Counted from the first letter of the stretch, positions 48,146-56,434 are shown. The stretch: DNA of 64,000 nt from Vescimonas sanitatis (GCF_049060325.1 NZ_JBMGPW010000008.1:1-64000), one strand, 5' to 3'. Notes: generated by a model from the sequence alone, not told the origin. A program made the numbers and translations.

Positions 48146-49789
48146 CTATTTCATGTGATACCTAGCTCCTGCGCCTTTTCCTTCCAGCGACAGTCTTCCT
48201 GCGTCTTTAAGCTTTTGCAGAATCCTATATGCTTGGGGAGGTGTCACATGCAGAAGTTCAACCACATCTGCACGAGTAACTTCCTCCTTAGCTTGAGCCA
48301 GCTGCATCACCAATTCCTGATGCCGGAGCGCATCTATATCTCGATTTCGCACATATCCAACGGTACTGTTTGTTTCTTTGGAGTACCTCGAGCTCATAAT
48401 ATAGTATCGTCCGCGGCCATTGCCCAAGCGCTCTACTAATCCTGACTCCACAAGGTTTTCAAGAACGACACGCACCCGGCTCTCATCGGTGTGGGTTCTT
48501 TCTGACACATCCTGTACCGAGGCACGATGCAATTGTTTTATCGCATCCAGTACAAGCAGTAGATGGATCGGCAGCGACCGTCCCAAGCGTTGCTGTTCTT
48601 CGGAAACCATACAAATGAATGCTTTATCGGTCGGCCCCTTTGGGATGAACAGTTTCACATTAGATTGTGTGGAATTCGAGTAGTCCGGAAGCAATCGACC
48701 ATACAACAAGGAACCTTCAAAAATGCGGTCAATTCCTCTTCCTGTACGTTCGGCCAGGCCGATATGCTTCATTGCATCAGCCAAAGCCGGATTTCTTCCA
48801 TGAGGGTCCGCATCCAGTAAATTATCGACTCGGATGCCTTCAATAAATCCCCCAGGGTTACTGATGGTCATCCCTTCATCATTTATTTGAACTAGAACGC
48901 GACCAAGAACAGAATAGTCTCTGTGACAGAATGCGTTAACTAGCGCTTCACGGAAGGCTCTAGGATCGTAGTCAGGAATCGTGATGCGGAACAGTCCCTG
49001 TTCCATTTCCTCGCTGTGATTCCATGCAGAAAAAGCATCCGATATCTTTTCAAAAGCCGCAAGAATGGGAAGATAGAAGGACTCGTTCGCTTTAATATCT
49101 GTGCCCACAAGAACTTGTATGGATGCTTCTGCTGTTGGCATATGGCGTTTTAGTGCTTCTTTTCTGCCAATTAGTAACATACCACAAAATGTGGGAACAA
49201 TCGCCCCGTCTTGAATTGTAACCAACTGCAATGCCTTGTCCAACTCCTCATCATTCAGTTCCAGCAGCGCTACTTCTCCGCGATAGGAACGAATGATATT
49301 CCGCAACCGTTCACGTTCCACAGGATCAAGGTCCTGATAGGTAGCATCAGGAACAGGCTGTGCGGAATAATCAAGCAAACTCAAAGATGAAAGCCGGGCA
49401 GTTATTTCGTACGGATACATGGGTACATTTTCGGGTTCGCCGTTCGGCTTAAGCCTGCGGCGTTGAATCTTACCATCAGAGGTAGCTACCACACTGGGTC
49501 GCTTGGGAACAGAAATCCTCAACACTGGGAGATCGAATTCTAAAATTTCCGATCGAACAGAAACTGGAGGAACTGTTCGGTTGGCGATAAACGCCGCAAG
49601 CTGCGTGATGTCCTTATGCCTGTTGTGCAATCCGGTAATTTGTCCATCGTTTTCAACGCCTAAATACAAATCGCCGCCATCGGTGTTGGCAAAGGCAACA
49701 ACCGCATCAATGATGTCACTATCCGGCAAACAAGTTCTGTCACTTTTAAACTCATTCACGAGGTTTTCTTTAAAACCAATATTGGACAC
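48146..49789 (-). CDS. AlbA_2/Schlafen-like ATP-binding transcriptional regulator
   Basis: 547 residues. The N-terminal AlbA_2 domain has ESDIIDAVVAFANTDGGDLYLGVE-type residues (VAFANTDGGDLYLGVENDGQ). The middle HATPase_c_4-like part has FREALVNAFCHRDY and IGLAERTGRGIDRI. Two C-terminal winged helices follow (DVSERTHTDESRVRVVLENL; DVVELLHVTPPQAYRILQKL). Such proteins are stand-alone regulators, and some act in phage defence. GTG 49789 follows GGAGGTGAGTTT. It is inserted, in reverse, between two copies of the recombinase 3' end. Confidence 0.8.
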   Translation of the reverse strand: MSNIGFKENLVNEFKSDRTCLPDSDIIDAVVAFANTDGGDLYLGVENDGQITGLHNRHKDITQLAAFIANRTVPPVSVRSEILEFDLPVLRISVPKRPSVVATSDGKIQRRRLKPNGEPENVPMYPYEITARLSSLSLLDYSAQPVPDATYQDLDPVERERLRNIIRSYRGEVALLELNDEELDKALQLVTIQDGAIVPTFCGMLLIGRKEALKRHMPTAEASIQVLVGTDIKANESFYLPILAAFEKISDAFSAWNHSEEMEQGLFRITIPDYDPRAFREALVNAFCHRDYSVLGRVLVQINDEGMTISNPGGFIEGIRVDNLLDADPHGRNPALADAMKHIGLAERTGRGIDRIFEGSLLYGRLLPDYSNSTQSNVKLFIPKGPTDKAFICMVSEEQQRLGRSLPIHLLLVLDAIKQLHRASVQDVSERTHTDESRVRVVLENLVESGLVERLGNGRGRYYIMSSRYSKETNSTVGYVRNRDIDALRHQELVMQLAQAKEEVTRADVVELLHVTPPQAYRILQKLKDAGRLSLEGKGAGARYHMK

Positions 49790-49810
49790 AAACTCACCTC
49801 CAATGCAGCC

Positions 49811-49831
49811 ATTATAACACGTGCGTGTGTT
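49811..49831 (-). promoter_or_regulatory. AlbA_2 gene -10 box with overlapping palindromic operator
   Basis: TATAAT on the minus strand (49811-49816) touches AACACGTGCGTGTGTT (49816-49831), a close relative of the palindromes in the gene's terminator. Autoregulation is likely. Confidence 0.6.
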
Positions 49832-49862
49832 TAACGCAACAAAAACGCACGAATCCCTCTGT

Positions 49863-50095
49863 AACATCGAATCATTGGAAGCTCGGTTGGCTGACAGCGA
49901 CAGGCTTATACAGGAACTGAAGGATCAGCACCAGCAGCTCCTGTCTTGGGCCGAGATGTTCGATACCGCATCTCCGCAGAGCGTAAGCTCATAGCCTCCC
50001 ATCTCATCAAGACCGTTACACTGACTCGCGGCTACGGCATCTAAATCGACTTCAACATCCCCGAGACACAGGATCTGAATGGGATGGAACTATAG
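49863..50095 (+). pseudogene. Second, decayed copy of the serine recombinase 3' end
   Basis: This matches 47593-47826 with many substitutions. It carries its own stop codons (TCATAG after AGCGTAAGC; TAA in GGCATCTAAATC) and one missing base, and ends ...GGATGGAACTATAG like the intact gene. It is the remnant of a related recombinase whose 5' part is gone. The AlbA_2 gene lies between the two copies. Confidence 0.85.
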
Positions 50096-50163
50096 ATAAG
50101 TTTACATCTGTGCTAGTAAGTATTTTATACAAGTGTTTCTCATAACAAAAACGCAAAAAGAAT

Positions 50164-50192
50164 TTGCAAAATGCGACCATATACTGTATAAT
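50164..50192 (+). promoter_or_regulatory. Promoter of the P-loop ATPase gene
   Basis: TTGCAA (50164-50169), 17 bp, TATAAT (50187-50192). Confidence 0.75.
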
Positions 50193-50227
50193 ATTACCCG
50201 TATTTCAAATTGAAAGGGGCAATAATA

Positions 50228-51790
50228 ATGAGCCAGTATTGTACATTAAGCCGGGTACAGTTTGGAAAACTCGATGCGAATTCTGAATATCTTTTGCTTG
50301 GCAAAGACGCTTACAAAGCCTTTTTTTATGCTTGCCCTGGGTTTAATATTGACGGGTTTCTCAACGGTGATTGCTACTATATTCACGGCGAAAAGGGGAG
50401 CGGGAAAACAGCCCTTTTGAAGTATATCGAAATAATCGCAGAAGAAAATCAACATCGCGTTGATTATATCAGATTCAAAAAGGATATAGATGAAGATGAG
50501 CGTAATGCAATAAAACGGGCTGGCATTCCAGCGGAGCCATTTGAAACTATAGTGGAAAGCGAGATTCCGTCTGACTTTACAATCAATTGTGTAGCCGCTT
50601 GGCAGGTATTTATGATTCGTAGTGTGTTGGATTTGCTACGTGAAGATACCGCAATTTTTGAAAATACACCCACACTTAAAAAGTTGCGGCTACTTTTGGA
50701 CACGGCATACGGTGTACAAAGGTCTACCATAAAGAGAATAGTCCCTGCGATGAAACGAGGTAATATTAAACTTGATGTAGGTGTTGCCGAGTTAAATGCA
50801 GAGTTCGAATGGAGCGGAAAAGATGGGGATATGGTGTCTTTCCGCGCATTTGCAAAAAAAGTACAAGAACTATTTGAGGGACTAAAGGTTGTACAGGGGT
50901 GTTCAAAAAAGTGTTACATCCTTTTTGATGAGTTGGAACTGATTTATTTAAAAAAGAAAACGTACGAACGCGATGTCGCGCTAATCAGAGATTTGATTCA
51001 AGCTATTGCCTATTTGAATGAGTCCACCCGTACTCTTGGCTTTCCGATACATATTATTGCATGCATTCGGAATGAAGTTTATAGAAGTGCCGCAGCAAAT
51101 GGATTTGAATTGAACAAGTTAATGCAGGATTTTGGCGTGGAAATTTCTTGGCATCAAAATGGGGGAAATATTCAAGATCATCCACTGATCCAAATGCTAG
51201 AAAATCGCTTGGTATCTAGCCAATCTCAAGATATTCAAGACGATGTACAACAAACCGGCTCAATTTTGCGAGCCTATTTCCCTGATAATGTTGATATTGA
51301 CTATCCTAGGCAGACGGCATTAAACTATATCATAGATCAAACCTGGGGGAAACCCCGTGATATTGTGCGCCTATTTAATTTGATTAAAAGTAGATACGGG
51401 GAACGGACACAAATCAAAAAAGCATTATTTGAAAGTGTGAGAAAACAATACTCAACTGAATCTTGGGAAGAATTTAGCAATGAATTGACGGCAAAGTATT
51501 CGCAGACAGAAGTCGAGGCAATTAGGCAAGTACTGGTCGGGAGTTCTGCTGAATTCTCGTTGATTCAGTTTTGCGAGAGAATAGAAGAAAAGGCCAAGTT
51601 TTTCCCTGAAGTCAAGGCCCTATCGGAAAAACATGTTCCGGCAACTATATTGCAAGATTTATACCGAATAGGGGTGATTGGCACAAATTCAAAATGGAAG
51701 CGTTTTTACTTTAAAGGCGATCCAGACTTTGATCCTACGGCAGAATGCGTAATTCATTATCCCCTCCGCCGGTTTTTCTCTGTTAACTAA
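50228..51790 (+). CDS. Sll1717-family P-loop ATPase
   Basis: 520 residues. Walker A is YYIHGEKGSGKTALLKYI; Walker B is CYILFDELELIYL; KPRDIVRLFNLI is a STAND/ORC-like sensor helix. A winged-helix-like end (ATILQDLYRIGVIGTNSKWK then RFYF) follows. This matches the P-loop ATPase group annotated as Sll1717 family, common in defence islands and mobile elements; its activity is unknown to me. The base composition is much more AT-rich than its surroundings, so it was acquired recently. It has its own promoter and AAAGGGGC binding site. Confidence 0.7.
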   Translation: MSQYCTLSRVQFGKLDANSEYLLLGKDAYKAFFYACPGFNIDGFLNGDCYYIHGEKGSGKTALLKYIEIIAEENQHRVDYIRFKKDIDEDERNAIKRAGIPAEPFETIVESEIPSDFTINCVAAWQVFMIRSVLDLLREDTAIFENTPTLKKLRLLLDTAYGVQRSTIKRIVPAMKRGNIKLDVGVAELNAEFEWSGKDGDMVSFRAFAKKVQELFEGLKVVQGCSKKCYILFDELELIYLKKKTYERDVALIRDLIQAIAYLNESTRTLGFPIHIIACIRNEVYRSAAANGFELNKLMQDFGVEISWHQNGGNIQDHPLIQMLENRLVSSQSQDIQDDVQQTGSILRAYFPDNVDIDYPRQTALNYIIDQTWGKPRDIVRLFNLIKSRYGERTQIKKALFESVRKQYSTESWEEFSNELTAKYSQTEVEAIRQVLVGSSAEFSLIQFCERIEEKAKFFPEVKALSEKHVPATILQDLYRIGVIGTNSKWKRFYFKGDPDFDPTAECVIHYPLRRFFSVN

Positions 51791-52013
51791 AGATTACCGT
51801 AGAAATATCGGTTACTAAAAAATACAAATAATGTGCGGTTGTCCATTGCATCTATGACGAGTCAAGATAATTGACACTTGTATTTTCTTGAATAAAGTAA
51901 GCGGTATGTGTCGAAATTAGAATGCAACATTTTCTGGCTAAACTGACACTGAATTTAATAAAATTGCGCAAAAATTCAACGAATCAAATGCGCGTGGATG
52001 CAATATGTCAGCC
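51791..52013. other. AT-rich non-coding region before the tRNA remnant
   Basis: No gene or clear hairpin. The base composition matches the ATPase gene, so it belongs to the same acquired segment, which ends where the tRNA remnant begins. Confidence 0.5.
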
Positions 52014-52074
52014 TTGGGAGAGCGTTCGGTTCGCATCCGAGAGGTCGAGGGTTCGAATCCCTTCAGGTCCACCA
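52014..52074 (+). pseudogene. 3' portion of a tRNA-Ala(CGC) gene (attachment-site remnant)
   Basis: It reads TTGGGAGAGCG (D-arm end), the anticodon stem-loop TTCGG-TTCGCAT-CCGAG with anticodon CGC, the T-arm GAGGG-TTCGAAT-CCCTT, then CAGGTCC-A and encoded CCA. The complementary acceptor strand GGACCTG is missing upstream, where AT-rich element DNA begins instead. This is what integration into a tRNA 3' end leaves at the far end of an element. Confidence 0.7.
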
Positions 52075-52076
52075 AA
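52056..52076 (+). repeat. 21-bp direct repeat (tRNA 3' end), copy 1
   Basis: AATCCCTTCAGGTCCACCAA plus A; identical to 52155-52175. It is a likely attachment core. Confidence 0.85.
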
Positions 52077-52109
52077 ATGAAAACCGTCCGAAAGGGCGGT
52101 TTTCATTTT
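52077..52109 (+). terminator. Terminator after the tRNA remnant
   Basis: ATGAAAACCGTCC/GGGCGGTTTTCAT around GAAA, then TTTT. Confidence 0.75.
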
Positions 52110-52154
52110 GCCGTGGGCCTGCGGGAGTCGAAGTTTATCCCCCCTTGCGGGGGA

Positions 52155-52175
52155 AATCCCTTCAGGTCCACCAAA
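52155..52175 (+). repeat. 21-bp direct repeat (tRNA 3' end), copy 2
   Basis: An exact copy of 52056-52076, 99 bp further on, without the rest of a tRNA. It points to a second integration or excision event at the same site. Confidence 0.85.
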
Positions 52176-52246
52176 TAGGTATTGGACGAACACTTATTTC
52201 TTCAGCGGCGGCTTCGCCGTGAAGTGTTCGCTCTGATCCAAAACAG

Positions 52247-52287
52247 AAAAGCGCCGTCTTGGGAGAAATCCCAAGGCGGCGCTTTTT
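52247..52287 (+). terminator. Strong hairpin terminator
   Basis: AAAAGCGCCGTCTTGGGA pairs with TCCCAAGGCGGCGCTTTT around GAAA, then T. Confidence 0.8.
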
Positions 52288-52320
52288 CTATTTTTCTTGG
52301 TTTGGTATATTTCCTGTCTT

Positions 52321-52713
52321 ATGCGATATACTAATTGCCCCGCCGTGGAGGACTACAACGATTTTGCGAAGGCCGTAGAAGGTATCTGGCAGCAGGACGG
52401 TGCGCTCCTGACCTACGCCGCCGTGCTGGAGGCGGAGCGGCCGGATACGCTGCGCGGAGCCTGTGAACTCCTGCGAAATCTGGACAACTACCAGCGCATC
52501 GTGGAAGGAGCCTACGGTTACGGTCAGCAGCGATTGCAGGAGACGCTGGGGCTGGATGATGAAGCCATCTACGAGATGGAGGGCTACATGGATTTTGAGA
52601 AATACGGTCAGGATTGCATGGAAAACGACTGTGTGACAAAAACAGAGTTCGGCCTGCTGCGTCGCTTGGACCCGCCCTTCCCGGAGCAGACGCAGGGGCA
52701 GAGGATGATGTAA
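52321..52713 (+). CDS. ICE-type hypothetical protein, probably 5'-truncated
   Basis: 130 residues, acidic and helical: DFAKAVEGIWQQDGALLTYA, RIVEGAYGYGQQRLQETLGL and EGYMDFEKYGQDCMENDCV. The last phrase recurs in antirestriction-like and accessory ICE proteins, but I cannot name the family. There is no ribosome binding site before ATG 52321, and a terminator stands 34 bases upstream. I infer that the true N-terminus was lost at the tRNA attachment junction. Confidence 0.5.
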   Translation: MRYTNCPAVEDYNDFAKAVEGIWQQDGALLTYAAVLEAERPDTLRGACELLRNLDNYQRIVEGAYGYGQQRLQETLGLDDEAIYEMEGYMDFEKYGQDCMENDCVTKTEFGLLRRLDPPFPEQTQGQRMM

Positions 52714-52777
52714 GCAAAAGCGGCTCAATCCATTTGGAACGAGCCGCTTAATAAGCAGATAAACTGGAATTTTCAAA

Positions 52778-53380
52778 TTAGTCTTTGCAAATAACCTTTG
52801 AATCTTCACCATCAATTACAATTCCCTGACGGTTGTTAATTGGGCATAGATTCAAATCCGAAAACTCAGTCATTATTTTCTCGGTAACTTTCTTAAATGG
52901 TGCTGTAAGATAATGCGGAAGAACATAGAAATCAATCAAATCAATCCCTGCATCATCTTCTTGTGAGTAGTCCTCCGGCTTTTCATCCATTTGCTCGATA
53001 TATTGGATGCTTGGAGCGCATATAATTGCGCCTGCCGACTCGCCGATCATCAATTTTCCATTTGCCAATTCCTTTTTCAGCAGTCCATCAGTTCCCGTTT
53101 TACGGAGCTGGTCCATAAGAAAGAAAGAATTTCCGCCGGTAAAATATATCACATCTGCTTCTTCAAAAACAGACTGTATCGTTGAATAAGCCTCCGTTGA
53201 AATATCAATTTCAGTTACGATCGCTCCCAACTTTTTGAATAATTTTCGAGCCGAGCCGACATAACCGGTGTAGCCTTCACGCAGTGAAGCTGTTGGAATA
53301 AATGCGACTTTCTTATTTTCAATTTCTTCCTTTATCAGACTTCCTACACTTGAAAAGTGCGAACATAAAAATAATTTCAT
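52778..53380 (-). CDS. Peptidase S51-like (type 1 glutamine amidotransferase-like) protein
   Basis: 200 residues. GESAGAIICAPS holds the nucleophile-elbow serine of the dipeptidase E/cyanophycinase (S51) family. VAFIPTASL and VIYFTGGNSFFLMDQL are further family strands, and LIDFYVLPHYL carries the likely catalytic His. It is a soluble enzyme that probably cleaves Asp-containing dipeptides, though many S51-like proteins are uncharacterised. ATG 53380 follows AAAGGAGAATATTG. It is AT-rich compared with its neighbours. Confidence 0.8.
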   Translation of the reverse strand: MKLFLCSHFSSVGSLIKEEIENKKVAFIPTASLREGYTGYVGSARKLFKKLGAIVTEIDISTEAYSTIQSVFEEADVIYFTGGNSFFLMDQLRKTGTDGLLKKELANGKLMIGESAGAIICAPSIQYIEQMDEKPEDYSQEDDAGIDLIDFYVLPHYLTAPFKKVTEKIMTEFSDLNLCPINNRQGIVIDGEDSKVICKD

Positions 53381-53478
53381 CAATATTCTCCTTTATAAAT
53401 TCCGATTTGTCAGCCACATCATAGCATATCCCCCAGTAATGTGTAAAGCCAAATTCCACACCGAAAGGAGTCTTAACC

Positions 53479-53964
53479 TTGAAAGATGCAACACAACTTC
53501 ATATCCGACCTGCCCGCCCGGAGGAGGCGGGCTTATTTTATACCCCGCACCCCGAAGAAGATAAACGGCTGGGTACCGTTGGCCATGTCCGGATGGACTT
53601 CGGGCGCAGCGGAAACGAGTTCTGGCATACCTGGTGGCCCCGCGGCCCGGAGGAGCTGAACAGCCCCGCGTTCAAGGCAGAGCTGCAGGAGGTCGTGGAC
53701 ACGCTGCGGGAGAGTGTGCTGAAAAACCGCTTCGCCATGGAGCGTTTCTGCTATGAACACGGCGGGAAAATCAGCGGCGGCTGGACACAGAACTACGGCT
53801 ACATCGTGGAAACCGAGCATTACCGCTACTGCCTCACTGTGCGTCCTGTTGCGCTTTGCCCCGCGCTGTGGTATACTGCACATATCTATCCCCACATCGC
53901 CTTCATAAAGGAGGACTGCCTGTGTCTACAATGTTGGAGCGCCGCTACCGGCGGCAGCACCTGA
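53479..53964 (+). CDS. Hypothetical ICE-type protein, 3' end replaced at element boundary
   Basis: 161 residues. The conserved part is HIRPARPEEAGLFYTPHPEE, VGHVRMDFGRSGNEFWHTWW and KISGGWTQNYGYIVETEHYRY. From about residue 125 the frame runs through the promoter and start of the next gene (LCPALWYTAHIYPH), so the natural C-terminus has been lost. The start is TTG 53479 after GAAAGGAG. Function unknown. I take it as the last trace of mobile DNA before the chromosome resumes. Confidence 0.5.
   Translation: MKDATQLHIRPARPEEAGLFYTPHPEEDKRLGTVGHVRMDFGRSGNEFWHTWWPRGPEELNSPAFKAELQEVVDTLRESVLKNRFAMERFCYEHGGKISGGWTQNYGYIVETEHYRYCLTVRPVALCPALWYTAHIYPHIAFIKEDCLCLQCWSAATGGST
53849..53877 (+). promoter_or_regulatory. 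Promoter of the radical SAM operon
   Basis: TTGCGC (53849-53854), 17 bp, TATACT (53872-53877), inside the 3' end of the preceding frame. Confidence 0.7.
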
Positions 53965-55307
53965 ACTGTGTGCGGCACATCACCCTGGACCCCAAGGGCC
54001 GGGGCGTGGTGCGTATCCACATGATCCCACCCCGTGAGGACGCGGAGAACGCGCCCTTTCTGCTGCTGCTCAACGGCAGCAAGCTGGTGCCCCTGAACCT
54101 GAGCTGGGCCATCCTGCTCTCCTGCTTCATGGACCGGCTGGAGCCCTTCGCCGGGCTGGAGATCACCGAGAGCGACTGGAACGCCATGGCCGCCGGTGCG
54201 GTGGCCCGGACCCATAAGGTCTACCCCTTCACGCCCAAGGAGCGTCTGGCGGAGGACCTGCAAATCATGATAGAGTCCCTGGTGGCCATCGCCCGGGGGC
54301 AGGAGCCGGAGGCGGAGGTCGCGCCGCTGACGCTGGGCGAGTACGCCCCCGAGATGACCGCGCCCCACCGTATGGACCTGATGGTCAGCGCCATGACCCG
54401 TGACGGCGCGTGGCACTGCAACCAGAAATGTCTGCACTGCTATGCGGCGGGACAGCCCCTGTCCGATATGCCGGAGCTGACCACCGCCCAGTGGAAAGAG
54501 ATTTTGACGAAACTGCGCGCGGCCAATATCCCCCAGGTGACGTTCACCGGCGGCGAGCCCACCCTGCGCGCCGATCTGGTGGAGCTGGTGGACGCCGCCC
54601 AGTGGTTCGTCACCCGGCTGAACACCAACGGCCGCCTGCTGACGCCCATGCTGTGCCAAAAGCTGTATGACGCCAGCCTGGACAGTGTGCAGGTGACGCT
54701 CTACAGCCATGATAAGGACATTCACAACGCCCTGGTGGGTGCCGACGGCTTTGATGACACCGTGGCGGGCATCCGTGCCGCTGTGGCGGCGGGGCTGTCC
54801 GTGTCCGTGAACACGCCCCTGTGCAGCCTGAATACCGCCTATGACGAGACGCTGCGCTTCGTCCACGGTCTGGGCGTCCGCTATGTGACCTGCTCCGGGC
54901 TGATCCCCTCCGGCGGCGCGGTGGGCGATGAGAGCCGGGCCACGGCGCTGACCGAGCAGCAGCTCACCGACGTACTGACAAAGGCCGTGGCGGTGACGGA
55001 GGAGCTGGAAATGGAACTGGACTTCACCAGCCCCGGCTGGCTGAAGGAGGAGACGCTGCGCGCCCTGGGCCTGACCCTGGTGCCCAGCTGCGGCGCCTGC
55101 CTCAGCAACATGGCCATCGCCCCGGACGGCGGCGTGATCCCCTGCCAGAGCTGGCTCAGCAGCCAACCCTTGGGTAATATCCTCGCCGACGACTGGGACA
55201 AGATCTGGCAGAGTGAGCGCTGCGCGGCCATCCGGGCCAAGAGCGCCAAAATGGAGCAGCTGTGCCAACTGCGTGAAAGCAACCGGGAGGAGGGCACCCT
55301 ATGCTGA
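53922..55307 (+). CDS. Radical SAM/SPASM peptide-modifying enzyme
   Basis: 461 residues. An N-terminal domain of about 130 residues with a PqqD-like flavour (LNLSWAILLSCFMDRL) precedes the radical SAM core, whose cluster motif is CNQKCLHCYA (C-x3-C-x2-C) and which has FTGGEPTLR. The C-terminal SPASM-like part is SCGACLSNMAIAPDGGVIPC with a further QLC near the end. Such enzymes modify ribosomal peptides, often forming thioether or C-C links at Cys. The next gene, overlapping by seven bases, encodes a protein with a Gly/Cys/Ala tail, the probable substrate. GTG 53922 has AGGAGG seven bases upstream. Confidence 0.8.
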   Translation: MSTMLERRYRRQHLNCVRHITLDPKGRGVVRIHMIPPREDAENAPFLLLLNGSKLVPLNLSWAILLSCFMDRLEPFAGLEITESDWNAMAAGAVARTHKVYPFTPKERLAEDLQIMIESLVAIARGQEPEAEVAPLTLGEYAPEMTAPHRMDLMVSAMTRDGAWHCNQKCLHCYAAGQPLSDMPELTTAQWKEILTKLRAANIPQVTFTGGEPTLRADLVELVDAAQWFVTRLNTNGRLLTPMLCQKLYDASLDSVQVTLYSHDKDIHNALVGADGFDDTVAGIRAAVAAGLSVSVNTPLCSLNTAYDETLRFVHGLGVRYVTCSGLIPSGGAVGDESRATALTEQQLTDVLTKAVAVTEELEMELDFTSPGWLKEETLRALGLTLVPSCGACLSNMAIAPDGGVIPCQSWLSSQPLGNILADDWDKIWQSERCAAIRAKSAKMEQLCQLRESNREEGTLC

Positions 55308-56431
55308 AGAAACTGCACGTTCTGCTGCTTGTCTTACTGGCGGCGGTTTGCTTTACCGCCACCGCATGGGCAGATTACGACTACATCGAGCAGTACGGCG
55401 TTATGGTGACGCCCAACACGGCGGACGGGAGCTTGCTCATCACCGTGAAGCTGGAGTGGACGCCGCTGGAGGAGCTGCCCTACGGGCAGGAGCTGAAAAT
55501 AGGCGTGCCCAACGGCTCCATCCGGGACGTGGCGGCACTGACGGACAACATCGAGCGGCTGGACTTCGACAACAGCTATATGTATGTCTATCTTGACCGC
55601 GCCTACGAGGCGAACGAGACGTTTTCCTTCGCCTACTCGTGGGTGCAGGAGTATATGTATCAGCTCAGCACCAACGGCGTTATCGAGGACTATGACAATG
55701 TTCACTACGACTATGTGAACTACGACTACACCGCCGGGTGGTTCGACGAGGCGAGGATCGGGCAGATGGTGCTGGTGTGGAACGACCCGGCCGGGCTTAC
55801 CGGCCAGCTGGAGAGCACCGGCACCGCGTCGGCGGAGTTCGTCCGGAGCGAGGACAAGCTGATCTGCACCGCCTCCGATCTGGACTACGGCTACAAAATG
55901 AACGTACAGGTGCGCTACACCGACTGGCCCACCCAGCTGGCGGAGGAATACAGCGCCGACAATCTCCCCTCCGACTACGACCCCTATGTGTATGTGCCGT
56001 GCGAGCATTTTGAGGACGACACCGGTGCGGAGATCGTGGGCATGGTCATCATGGTATTCGTGGTGATATTCCTGATCGTGCTGATCTCCGCCGCCCGCCG
56101 GGGCGACGGCTACGCCGGCGGCTTCGGCACCCGGTACGTGTTCGTCAACCACCTGTGGTACCCCGCCGGGCCGGACGGCAGGCCCCGTCCCGGCAGCGTG
56201 GGCACCAAAACAAAGCCCAGACCGCCCAGAAGAGGTGGCGGCGGCTTCGGCGGCGGAAGCCGTGGCGGCGGCTTTGGCGGCGGCGGTTTCGGCGGCGGCA
56301 GCCACTGTGCCTGTGCCAGCAGCTGCGCCTGTGCGTGCGCCTGTGCCTGTGCCGGCGGCGGCCGCGCCGGCTGCTCGGCCAAGAACCTCTACGGCGTGGG
56401 CCTGGACGAGACACTGTCCGAAAAGCTCTGA
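55301..56431 (+). CDS. Membrane protein with Gly-rich, Cys-Ala repeat tail (candidate radical SAM substrate)
   Basis: 376 residues. There is a signal peptide (LLLVLLAAVCFTATAWA), an extracellular beta-rich domain (25-244) with many Tyr/Asp, and a membrane helix at 245-265 (IVGMVIMVFVVIFLIVLISA). The cytoplasmic tail has YVFVNHLWYPAGPDGRPRPG, then GGGGFGGG-type repeats, then eight cysteines between 336 and 358, five of them in CACACACAC. It ends AKNLYGVGLDETLSEKL. A cytoplasmic Cys/Ala/Gly tail beside a SPASM enzyme suggests post-translational modification of the tail. I do not know the family's role. Confidence 0.7.
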   Translation: MLKKLHVLLLVLLAAVCFTATAWADYDYIEQYGVMVTPNTADGSLLITVKLEWTPLEELPYGQELKIGVPNGSIRDVAALTDNIERLDFDNSYMYVYLDRAYEANETFSFAYSWVQEYMYQLSTNGVIEDYDNVHYDYVNYDYTAGWFDEARIGQMVLVWNDPAGLTGQLESTGTASAEFVRSEDKLICTASDLDYGYKMNVQVRYTDWPTQLAEEYSADNLPSDYDPYVYVPCEHFEDDTGAEIVGMVIMVFVVIFLIVLISAARRGDGYAGGFGTRYVFVNHLWYPAGPDGRPRPGSVGTKTKPRPPRRGGGGFGGGSRGGGFGGGGFGGGSHCACASSCACACACACAGGGRAGCSAKNLYGVGLDETLSEKL

Positions 56432-56434
56432 TAC

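Noticed and set aside
52014..52074. Functional tRNA-Ala
   Set aside because: The 5' acceptor strand and most of the D-arm are missing, so it cannot fold as a full tRNA.
56230..56400. Gly/Cys-coding tract as a DNA microsatellite or assembly error
   Set aside because: Codons for each Cys and Ala vary (TGT/TGC, GCC/GCG), which points to selection on the protein, not slippage.
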